Part shown: positions 47,233 to 58,055 of the stretch, piece after piece | Numbering within the stretch: position 1 is the stretch's first letter | How the letters are laid out: each line of letters begins with the position of its first letter | Assembly: GCA_019914945.1 (NCBI GenBank) | Contig: CM034111.1 | Location: forward strand, 3,906,001 to 3,970,000 | Length of the DNA: 64,000 nucleotides | Source: Typha latifolia | Taxonomy: Eukaryota; Streptophyta; Magnoliopsida; Poales; Typhaceae | Direction of reading: 5' to 3' | The notes under the pieces: model-generated | Database searches by the model: none | Seen by the model: the letters and a program-made list of their open reading frames with translations, nothing else | What the model was told of the DNA's origin: nothing | Translations under genes and position numbers: made by a program

Positions 47233-50200
47233 ATGGCTAAATTCTTGGAGTTTGTTCTCATCCTCTTCCACTTTTGCCTTTTTGTGATCGTCGTCGGTTC
47301 GTCCAGCGTCGACCGAACTGCTCTCCTGTCATTCGCCTCCGGGGTCTCTGCTGACCCCGGAGGAACCATGAAGACCTGGGGCTCCCTCGACGCGTGCAAC
47401 TGGACCGGCGTCACGTGCCACCCGGTCAAGCGCCGCGTAGTTCAACTGGTCCTCAGCGGGTGCGGACTCCGAGGCGTGATCTCGCCGGCGATTGCCAATC
47501 TTTCCTTCCTCGCGGTGCTGGACCTCTCTGATAACTTCTTCACCGGAAGCATTCCGGCCGAGCTCGGTGCTCTTTGGAGGTTAAAGCAGCTGAGCTTGGG
47601 CACCAACCTCCTAGCCGGGCCGATCCCGGCGGAGCTAGGGTTTCTTCCCAAGTTGGTGTATCTTGATTTAGGTAACAACCTCCTGTCCTCCCGCATTCCG
47701 GTGACCCTCTTCTGCAACTGCACTTCTTTGCAGTATGTTGATCTCTCTAACAACTCCCTCGCCGGCGAAATCCCTTACGCCGGCCACTGCCGGCTCGCCG
47801 ACCTGAGGTTCCTACTTCTATGGTCGAATGATCTCGACGGCCGGATTCCGGCCTCCCTCTCCAACTCCTCCATGCTCAAGTGGATAGACATGGAGTCGAA
47901 CTATCTCCATGGGGAGTTGCCATCTGATGTTTTTGATAAGATGCCAGAACTCCAATACCTATACCTTTCATACAACAACCTATCTACCCATGACAACAAC
48001 ACTAACCTCGACCCATTCTTTGCTTCCTTGAGGAATTGCTCTCACTTGCAAGAGCTAGAGCTCGCCGGAAACAATCTCGGCGGATTTCTACCGTCCTTCG
48101 TCGGCGATCTTTCACCGAAACTTCGCCAACTCCACTTAGAAGAGAACATCATCTCTGGTCCAATTCCCCCTAACATATCCAACCTTGTCAATCTCACCTA
48201 CTTGAACTTATCAAACAACTACTTGAATGGAACCATCCCTCCAGATATATCAAGGTTGAGGAAGCTTGAGAGAGTCTATTTGTTGAACAACTTGCTCTCA
48301 GGTGGGATACCACCTTCTCTTGGAGAGATCCCTCACTTGGGTCTTCTTGATTTCTCTGGGAATAGGCTCTCTGGCACTATTCCTGATACATTCTCTAATT
48401 TGACTCAACTGAGGAGGCTAATGCTCCACAACAACCAGCTCTCAGGGCCCATACCACCAAGTCTTGGCAATTGCATCAACTTGGAGATCTTAGACCTTTC
48501 TTACAATAGGTTGACAGGCCAAATTCCTGCAGATGTAGCAGCGCTAAGCAGCTTGAAGCTCTATTTAAACTTGTCTAGCAATCTCTTGGAGGGGCCAATA
48601 CCATTAGAGCTTAGCAAGATGGATATGATCTTGGCATTGGATTTGTCGGTGAACCGGCTCTCCGGCGTGATTCCTCCACAACTCGGAGGCTGCATCGCAC
48701 TCGAGTTCCTCAACCTTTCCGGCAATGCCTTGATAGGTCCTCTCCCTAACTCCATTGGAGCTCTTCCATACATCCAAGCCCTTGATGTGTCTTCAAACAG
48801 CTTAATAGGAAGCTTGCCGGAGTCTTTACAAGCATCCGCATCACTCAAACAGTTAAACGTCTCCTTCAACAACTTCTCCGGTGAAATATCGACCGACGGA
48901 GTTTTTGCTTCGCTTACGGTGGACGCCTTCCTCGGGAACCCCGGCCTATGCGGGTCTATAGTCGGTATCAACACATGCAACACAAAAGGAGTAGTTCATC
49001 TTCGTCTGCTCATTCTCCTGCCAGTAATTCTCACCTTGATCGGAACTCCACTGGTATTATGTCACTTCGGATGCCTGGCCACGAGGAGATCGCGAGCAGC
49101 ATCTCGTCTACCGACCTTTCGACGTCCGATGCTAGCTGATTCAGGCCAGCAGCAGGAGGTGGACCATCCAAGAATCTCATACAGACAGCTTGTCGAAGCC
49201 ACCGGAGGATTCGCAGAATCTAGCCTAATCGGCGCGGGGAGATTCGGGCATGTGTACGAAGGAAAGTTGCGGCCAGATCAAACGCGGATCGCCGTGAAAG
49301 TTTTGGATCCGAAGAATGGAAGCGAGATCTCAGGGAGCTTCAAGAGGGAATGCCAAGTGCTCAAGAGGACTAGACACAGGAACTTGATAAGAGTAATCAC
49401 AACATGCAGCAGACCAGATTTTAAAGCTCTTGTTCTTCCGCTGATGCCAAATGGGAGCCTAGATAGCTATCTGTACCCTCCTAATGGACCAACCAATGGA
49501 TTAAACTTGACTCAGTTGCTTAGCATCATAAGTGACATAGCTGAGGGAATGGCCTACTTGCACCACTATTCTCCTGTTAGGGTTGTTCACTGTGACCTAA
49601 AGCCTAGCAATGTCCTTCTTGATAAAGACATGACTGCAGTTGTTTCGGATTTCGGCATCGCAAGGTTGGTGAGAGAGGTTGGAGATGAGAACAACAGCAT
49701 CCATGATTCGAGTACTCCATGCAATTCCATTACTGGATTATTGCAAGGGTCTGTTGGTTATATTGCTCCTGGTAAGTTTAACAACTTTAGACTTCTCCTA
49801 CAACTTTATAACTTTTTACATATTTTAACATGATTCATTGACACAGAATATGGCTTAGGAGGTCATCCTTCAATACAGGGAGATGTGTATAGTTTTGGAG
49901 TTGTACTACTAGAATTGATCTCAGGGAAGAGACCAACTAATATAATCTTCCATGAGGGATTAACCCTGCATGACTGGGTTAAGAATCACTACCCCCATGA
50001 CATTGAGACTATTATTTCACAAGCACCATTGCAAGACTCACCATCAGCCAGCTCTCTTTACTACCAGAAGTTAAAGAAAGACATGATGGTCGAATTGATC
50101 GAGCTCGGTGTCGTCTGCACGCAATTTTCTCCTTCTCTGAGGCCCACCATGATCGACGTCGCGCACGAGATTACCGTCTTAAAAGAAGACCTCGCGAAGC

Positions 50201-50250
50201 ACGGTGCCGATGTTAGTGATGGCTGCTCCACACAAGATTCGTCGTTCTGA
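47233..50250 (+). CDS. Leucine-rich-repeat receptor-like Ser/Thr kinase (At2g24130-like)
   Basis: Two exons (47233-49771, 49847-50250) encode 980 residues. Signal peptide 1-24 (LILFHFCLFVIVVG). LRRNT cap with DACNWTGVTCH near residue 55. About twenty plant-type LRRs (LxxLxLxxNxLxGxIP) run to about residue 560, followed by the NPGLCGSIVG cap. Transmembrane helix about 589-610 (LRLLILLPVILTLIGTPLVL). Kinase: loop GAGRFGHVY (667-675), VAIK-type lysine K689, HCD (786-788), DFG (806-808), APE ending at E847. The catalytic loop is HCDLKPSN, so it is a non-RD kinase like many plant immune receptors. Regulatory sites in the promoter fit a defence role only weakly. The 75-nt intron splits the APE motif after P846. 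An in-frame ATG 48 codons upstream would bury the signal peptide, so ATG 47233 after the (CCA)n tract was chosen. Ligand unknown. Confidence 0.93.
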
Positions 50251-50831
50251 GATTTTTAAATAAGACCAAGAAGATCTCGGTCCAATGTGGAGGATCTATG
50301 TTGTACTAATCTAATGATTTGTTTGTGCATTGTCTACTAATTCTTTGAGTTAATAATTCTTTAATGGAGTGACCACTTTGAGAAATTTATATAAAAGTTT
50401 GTTATCCTTATCATTCAAACATATACTATACTTGGAAAGGTTTCAAAAGTTAGGTAAAAGTTTAAGCACTTAAGCTGAAGAATGTAGCCGCTGGTTTGAG
50501 AGACATACCATCTTGTTCATATCTCCTTTGCTCCTTTTGCCTTGATAAAAACCTTATGGTCTGAGGCTTATCCACATCATGAGCAAATGTTGGTGTGAAT
50601 TCTCATTCTAATCTCTGCAAGAAAGTCAAAGTCATGGCTGCAAAGCCTAATTTATGCAACGTTAGCTCATGATTTAACTTTAATGTCAGCTCTTATCGAT
50701 CCATATGAGAGGAAGCCCATGTCCATGAGATCTAGATTTCATATCACACGTTTCATTTCATCATCAATAGACAATGATTGATGTAGAATGCAAAGGAATA
50801 AAACCACCGTTATCTGATATCTGAAGCTCTT

Positions 50832-51042
50832 AGGAGGTGTTTGGTTTCTATATTTGATGTGAATAAACTCTCCCTTATTCCACATCTAAGTTAGAACGGG
50901 AGACGGGTATAAGGAGTCACATGAGTGTCTTTCCTAGTTTTGACTTATATTATCTTTACCTATGGTTTAGTTACAAACCATTAATAAAGGACATCTGATC
51001 TATGGATAATTCTTTCTTATTCTTAATTAAATGCAACCTTGG
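50832..51042. mobile_element. Short MITE-like element
   Basis: The left end, GGAGGTGTTTGGTTTCTATA, and the right end, TCTTAATTAAATGCAACC, are loosely inverted (GTTTGGTT against GCATTTAATT). This follows the common pattern of plant MITEs near genes. About 210 bp, non-coding. Target duplication not resolved. Confidence 0.35.
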
Positions 51043-52413
51043 TGAGTGATCGAATAGTACTAAAGTAGAGCATGAGGTCCTAAGTTTGAATCCCATCAAA
51101 ATTTTCTGTCATTTAAGATTATAGTATAAAAGAATAAAATCACTACTTTCTAACAAAGATGGTCAAAAAAATAAAATGGCGAGTTAGCAAGTTCAAATCA
51201 TGTATGCTATAAATTCTAGGTTACACATGGATCATGCACAATGAATGTGCCAAGACTCATTCAATATTCTTATTATAAAAAATCCTCGTAGTTCCATAGT
51301 TGCAAATTGCAAGGATGGGATAATGCTGGACAAGGAATTCAACAAAAATTAATGCCTTGAAATTTCTTCAGAGCATGACAAGTCTGGTCATAGCCACACA
51401 TTGATAACATGCAACATTCTTCCTCCTTATACTAGTAGATAGGGAATAGGATCCTGTCACTTTATATATGTAATCAAGCTACCTAATTTTCATATCCTGA
51501 AAGACTGGCAAATTGATCATTTCTTTATTAATTATTCAACTTCTGTGGTAGATCAGATACTTTAATTAAATTATAACTTACTTATTCCCTTACAAGATAA
51601 AAAAAATAAATAAATAAATGTCAGAACATGCATGAACAGAAGTCAAATTAAACAACACCCAAGTAACAAAGAGGCTACTATAGTCTTCTTTTTCACCAAC
51701 TCCTCCAAGGTCGAATTAGATATGCCACCTACAACCTTTTTTCTCTTTGAAGAATTATTCGAGATCTACTGCTTCTTTGCTTGCCAACAACCCAAATCTT
51801 TCGATTTTTAGTTTCTTTGTTTGCTGGAATGTCCCTGGCAAGATCTACAACTAGCGTAACTTTTAGCTAGCAATAGTGGAACATTGGGTCCCTGATCTCT
51901 TGAGAGTGACATAGTATGGATGGCTCAAAAGATGCATTCATAGGCTTCATTTGTGGACTGATCAAACCTTCTATAAGTTCAATAAAGAGCAAAAGGCCCA
52001 CCTCAAGGCTCTTTTGTTCACACTACAAGCCACTCGAACTTGCTCAATTGTTAAATAGCAACCCCGAACTCAAATTTTGAGCTTATTTTAATGAATGTGC
52101 TGAACTTAGGCTTACCACCACCATATATATATATACATATGTGATTAAAAGAAATTCTTTTGACTTTTGAGCCAAGCTTAGCTCAGCTCACTCGAGCTAA
52201 TTACAAACGAGTCTTTTGTTTTCTTAAAGATAATTAAATAGACCATAGGTTCATGATCATGATTTTTTATCTTAGAAACTCTAGATTGTTCATCCTTTTT
52301 GAGAATAAGCCTACCAACCAAATCTGCCTCTGCTACAAATAAGCAATCACAACACCATAAGATCCTACTCCAAAAACACCAATATTTTGTCAAAAGACTC
52401 AGAAATACAACAT

Positions 52414-52580
52414 AAAGTGTACTTCATCTACTACTGTGTTCTGATGTCCTTGAATTATATATAACTTTCATAATAATAAAGTGTACTTCATCTACTACTG
52501 TAAAATATTATATTAGTTGTCAATCTCAATCTACCGTGTTCTGATGTCCTAGAATTATATATAACTTTCATAATAATAAA
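52414..52580. repeat. Overlapping short duplications
   Basis: GTGTTCTGATGTCCT followed by GAATTATATATAACTTTCAT occurs at 52436-52480 and again at 52536-52580. The block AAAGTGTACTTCATCTACTA occurs from 52414 and again from 52478. The two duplicated blocks interlock, as expected from replication slippage or repeated patch copying. Confidence 0.85.
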
Positions 52581-53898
52581 ATTAAAAGAGTAGGATGGAC
52601 AAAGCATTGCTCAGCCACCATGACAACATATTGTCATGTGTTTTTGTGTGTGCCATCATATCCTTGATATATAACAAAAAGTTCACTCATTAAGTGCTGC
52701 CTCCACTAAGGTATCTTGCATCTCTCATGCTCACAGGACACAAGATTGCAATTAAGATGTTAACCTAGGTTCACTATGCAAACAAATTAAATCTGAATTA
52801 GGTTTCAGTTAATAGATCTGTCACATTAATTACATGAGTTTGAACTTGACTTATTTCCGGAAAGCACTTGCTGAGGTTTTCAGTTCCAGCATCCAGTGCA
52901 ATTAATGCTTACTACCAAATGGTTCTTTGCCATCAGTTTCAGAAAAACCTTCTTACTTTAGATGCATGCTATGGGACTAAAAATTAAGTTTTGTGATCTT
53001 GATTTGTTACATTATTCTCGATCGATACAAAGCTGCCTGGTTTTGACCATCTGCATTATTCTTGAAGATCGTCTTTCATTTAGTAAAACTAAATGGTAGT
53101 GAGTTTTACTTCTATCGAAGGCCAACTGAAGGTAAGCAGATATCAAGAATTAATTATTGTTCATGCATGTCTCATGAATTGTTGTCTTCAAGAATAATAT
53201 TGTTCATCACTTTCACAAAAACCCCTCACTATGTGAGAGCATTGTTTTCACTAAATTACAAGGCCAGGAGATGACAGCAACTAAATGAAGTATACAGCTA
53301 AAAGTGATAGGCTGGTAAATAAATGGCCAGAATTTGTTATATATCATGAGAGGATTAACCTAAGGTTGTCATAGTATGTATATATATTGATGAAAAATAG
53401 TTTGGATGAAAGTGAGAATGCTCAGAATTTGCTATAAGATAGAACAACTTTCATGATCACAAAAATTCTTTGAAGACTTGCATCTAGGATAAATGATGTG
53501 GGCAATTGAATGAGTTCAGTGAAGAGGCAACATAAATATGGACTCACAGTCCATAGTGGAGAGGCAAAATAAACCACCAACTGAGAAATTTGGTCATAAA
53601 CTGAGTATTCATCAGTTATTCATCTGACAGCTTATCAAAACTCTCTTTCCTTGAAACAAAACAGATGGAAAGTGATATATATGTGATGGCAAACCAAAAT
53701 ATTTTCTTAAACAATGCTCATAAAGGAATTTGAAACTCAAATTATAACATCCATCACAAGTAAAGTAGTGCTAAAGAATCATGTCACATAAACAAACTTT
53801 GTAAAATTCAAAAGCAACTCATTGCATGATTGCAAAGCAACATATAAAGTAATAAACAAGATCAGAACCAGTTAAAACTCTACAGAACTAGCACGTTG

Positions 53899-53935
<37 letters not shown>

Positions 53936-54279
53936 AGGATAGGATAAAACTAATTGGGCCCCATTTCTACAACATTTAGGCTTAATCCGACCCAAAAGAA
54001 AAAGTTGGCCCAATTCTGACCCGACCTACCCAATGATCATCCCTATAATTGATAATATTTTTTAGAAAACACTTGATAGGATCATTTCTTACCAAAACAA
54101 ATTATAAAATTGGTTAACTGTATTTTATTCCCATGTACTTCAAACTTAAAATCATTTTACCCTTTCTAATCTTATTTTGTATCACTATGCTTTCTTGAAA
54201 TTTTAACTCAAATACAGCTGCCTATCTATGTCATTAACATAGATTGCAAAATAACTTAAATAATCATGTTGTCTCAATA

Positions 54280-55050
54280 AATATGCATTTAAAGAGAAAG
54301 TTCATCATTGCTTAGTGATATAAAAAGAAGTGGGGTAAAGTAATTTTTTTGTTTAAATGGGTAACTCATTCATTGCTTGAACTCTTAAAAAGTTCATAGG
54401 AGTAAGTGATTTTCATAAAAAAAATGCAAGAGGGTGAATGCATATTAACTTTGATTAAGTTCTTGAATTGTTTTTCATTGTGTTTGAAATTGATGCAAAT
54501 CCAGCCACCACCGTAGCTTAGTAATGAAGTTTTATCAGCTCATGACAGAGGTCATAAATTTGATTCTCTCCATCGACATTAATATTGATATTCAACGAAT
54601 TTCCTATTAGAGCGTTGTATACTCTTTGTGACATGTTACTTAGGACGCTTGATCTTATTGTTCTAACTTACATAGTAGAGAACTTTAGCCATTTGTCTAG
54701 TTTAGCATATTTAAAGAGAAAGTTTAGCGTGCCTTAGGGAGTATAAAAAAGTTGAATTTTTATTTAAACAGGTAGCTTTCTAAGATAAAACACATTATAG
54801 ATTAGTGACATAAAAAAAACAATTCATAGGAACAGAGTGATTCTTGTTGAAAATAGAAGAGTAAACGCATCTAACTTTGATTAAGCTCTTAAATTATTCT
54901 TTAATTTTGAAATGGATGCAAATCAGCTCACCACTCTAGATTAGTAGTTAGGTCCTATTAACCTATGATAAAGGCCATGAGTTTAATTCTCTCCATTGAA
55001 ATTAAGGCTGATATTTGATGAATTTTTATTAGAACACTATATAGGCATGA
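54280..55050. repeat. Direct duplication (unit about 425 bp) with tRNA-like boxes
   Basis: The segment from about 54280 to 54640 recurs at about 54705-55050. Shared markers in order are ATTTAAAGAGAAAGTT, TCATAGGA, AACTTTGATTAAG, GATGCAAATC, and ATTCTCTCCAT. Copy 1 contains TAGCTTAGTAATG (54514-54526), close to a tRNA box A, and 32 bp later AATTTGATTC (54558-54567), close to box B. Copy 2 keeps weaker versions. The repeat may therefore include a tRNA-derived SINE; this part is inference. Confidence 0.7.
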
Positions 55051-55059
55051 TTTAGAATG

Positions 55060-55445
55060 TTAAGGCTCCAAATCTCTAAATGTATAGCTCAATTTTCTCC
55101 GATAAGGCTCTAAATCAAACTCCAAATTTAGAATTTGCAATACTAAAACTCCAAATTTCGATCTCGAAAAGGACTTCTAGAGTTCAACTCCAAATTACCC
55201 TACATCTCTTTAACTTCTATCTATATCGATCATTTTCTTTTATTAACTAGTTATTTAAACTTAGCATATATTTAGTTTCAATCAATTGTTAACAAATAAT
55301 GAGTATAATATTAATAAGTAATTAAAATAGAGTCCGGATGCATCGGAGTGCTGTGAACTCTAAAACGTGATTTGCTTCATATTTAGGAGTCTTCGGGCTC
55401 TAAATATCTCTAAATATAAAGCTATCCATCGGAGATGCTCTTAAT
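55060..55445. mobile_element. Possible small transposon with GAGCATCTCCGATGG-type end
   Basis: The right end, CATCGGAGATGCTCTTA (reverse complement TAAGAGCATCTCCGATG), is a widespread plant MITE terminus. The interior repeats words such as CTCTAAAT and CTCCAAATTT in both orientations. The left end is less clear (ATTTAGAATGTTAAGGCTCC near 55051-55070). Confidence 0.4.
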
Positions 55446-58055
55446 TACCTCAACCAAAAAATTCAAATTTGTAACAGTACAAGAGTATCATATTACCTCA
55501 AAACAAAAGTTGATACCATTGACAAAATTGGCTTAAATTAAGTTGTACTCACTCCAGTGAGGCAAGATTAACTAAACGCTAATTAGGATTAGGTGGCTAT
55601 CAAGGGTTAAAACTAGCTCACCTGCCCATCTCTATGTGCCTAAGAAGCTTCGTGCTAACCACTCAACTCTCACTTCTCCTCACCTATATATAATTTTCCA
55701 CTCTGCACATTCTCTCAACAACGACCAAAAGAAATTTTTTTTATTAAAGAGATAATTACGTCTGAACCCCTGAACTATTATTTATTTATTATTTATTTTT
55801 CCTGATGCAATTATTTTCTTAATTATGTAAAACTATGAAGGGTGAGAAGTATAAGATACTTTAACAATAGTTTATTTTAGACTAGAATGTTCTCCCTCCC
55901 GAACAAATCAGGGGCGGTATTTTGCAAATTTGCTTGGAAAACGAGGGAGTAATTTGCAATTATGTCACAAGGTGGAGATATTTTTAATAAAATTAGTAAA
56001 ATGTAGGTGCTGATATGAAAATATGCCACGACAGCAGGAATGTTCGAAGCACATGATTTGCCGTTGAACAAGTTATTTTTTATTATTTAAATAAAACAAG
56101 CTATAAATTTATATAATTCTCTTCTACGTTACATACTCCGTATAAGGTAGCGAAATATTATATGGGCTTGAAAATTAGCAACATGATGAATATTGGATAA
56201 ATAAAAATTGTATAGTTAAAAAGCAATGCCTAGAATATTTTAATGTTGTGTATAAATTTAATAATTGGACCAATTTTCTTATAAAACGAGTCATAACGAG
56301 GTTAATCCTATGCATAAGTTTTATAATTCTATTTTTTTTTTTAAAAGTAAGGCATTTGGTATAATTTTAATAAATTTTTTATCTATTTTCTCTAATTTAG
56401 GGAGAGAAAATTGACTTGTTAGAAAAGCTGATGGGGTGTCTTACGTGTCAAGCAACTATTTGGCATACAACTTCTTATCATTTGCGTTTCTTTTTCAGAA
56501 ATAATTATATTTATACAATCTAAACTATTATTACTTTTCACGTATTTAAATTTTTTTTTAATGACACAAACATCTTAAACTATTAAAAATATCTCGCCCG
56601 CGTAAAGAAAAAAATAAAAATAAAAAACTAAAATATTCTATAAAAAAAGGTAAGGCTATTTTGATAAATTTAATTTAATTTTTCTCTACGTAGCTGTTTA
56701 TACGGCTGAAATCTAATGGAGCAGTCTACGTCTAACTAAAACTTTTTATATAAAAAATGGTGACGATTTGGGGTATATTATTATAATTATTTTTTCTTTC
56801 ATCTAAGTACCTTGCATCCTTGTATATTTAGCATATGGATGATTTAAAAAAAAGAATGCACGATTATTTAAGTCGTTGCATCGACTCTATTAATCATGTT
56901 TGTAATTATAGTTCAAAGGGCAAAATTCATGTAGCCTAAAAGATTAAATTATCATCCAAAGGGAACTTTTAATCGATTCCTTAGTGTAAAAGTAGCAATG
57001 CGCTCAGAATACTTTTGTTCTTTTTCTTACTAATATATCGTTATTTTCATTGTAACTGTGCTCCGATCCCAAACAATATCTCTCTTTCGCGATTCTCGAG
57101 GTCAGATCCTCACTTCGGTCTCCGGATCGGGCCATTTCTTCGATTTTCTATGCATTATACTTCGTGACTTTCCTCCGTTGCTACGATCCTCAGTTCTCAG
57201 GGAAATCTGCGGAAATTCTCGTGAATTTTCGTTAATTTTCTGCCGTCCCCGTCGGAAGATCTATAGACATTTCTTCATTTACAAAGAATTCGATTGTTTT
57301 CTATCTGAATTTGGTAACTACGTTAAGATTTCTTGTATCTTGGATTTACGATTTGTTCCATGAAGTAATTTGTACAATTTTTTAGATTTTACTATTCCAA
57401 AACCTTACATTATTTGCAATTTTTGCTCAAAATTGACAAATCCTTCCCCTTTCCTCGAATCCCACACGGTTCACAGGTGGAAGAATTGTAGTTGGATTAT
57501 GTTTTAATTTTACCTCGTCTCAAATTCTACTCTTACCTTTTTACCATAAAACCAGACTGTTATGGTGGAATCCTTCCTAACCCCCACCTACATTAAATTC
57601 GTCTCCTTTCCAGAGCATGGCGTTTGCAAGGAATCCACCCGACCATGGCACTCCCGTGAGAATGACTTTAAACAAAACAAACAACCCAAAGAAGCCCTCT
57701 TTCAATTCCCACATGAGATCGATTAAAGAATCCGTATCTCATCCATTTGTTGATGCACCAGTATCGGTCATACAATTCTTGTTGCTCGAATCCGGATGCG
57801 GGTTTTCGCAATGAATTCTGCATTCCAGTTTGATGCAGATAGCTGCATTTCCCCTTTTCATGTCTTCTTCTCAGCTTGTTGTATTGGTTTGTAGAGAAAA
57901 AGGAGTAGCTTCTTTAGTTTATTTCTTGATTATTCAGTTTTTCTAATTCTTGCAGTCTCTATTTTGTGGCAGATTTGAGAGGTTGGTGCCATTGCTGGAG
58001 ATAAGCAGTTCTATCAGGATTACATCGATGTGGTTTGGTTTAGAAGGAGTTGTTG

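Larger units (their letters stand above)
50251..58055. other. Gene-poor AT-rich intergenic region
   Basis: I find no convincing gene in this 7.8-kb stretch. It holds a MITE-like element (50832-51042), a nested short duplication (52414-52580), a (TC)n run (about 53905-53931), a long direct duplication with tRNA-like boxes (54280-55050), a possible small transposon (55060-55445), and AT-rich DNA with MITE-like words at 55745-56800. The last kilobase (about 57050-58055) is more GC-rich with CT-rich tracts and is probably the promoter and spliced 5' leader of the QWRF gene. It includes a 65-codon upstream open stretch at 57617-57814, which resembles nothing I know. Confidence 0.6.

Noticed and set aside
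48561..48983. Open reading frame antisense to the LRR exon
   Set aside because: It is a shadow of the regular LRR codon pattern, with no domain, promoter or splice evidence.
51050..51100. Box B-like AAGTTTGAATCCCA as a SINE or tRNA gene
   Set aside because: No box A at proper spacing and no cloverleaf could be drawn, so one box is not enough.
57617..57814. 65-codon reading frame upstream of the QWRF gene as a separate gene
   Set aside because: It has no family resemblance and sits in the probable 5' leader. It could at most be an upstream open frame.
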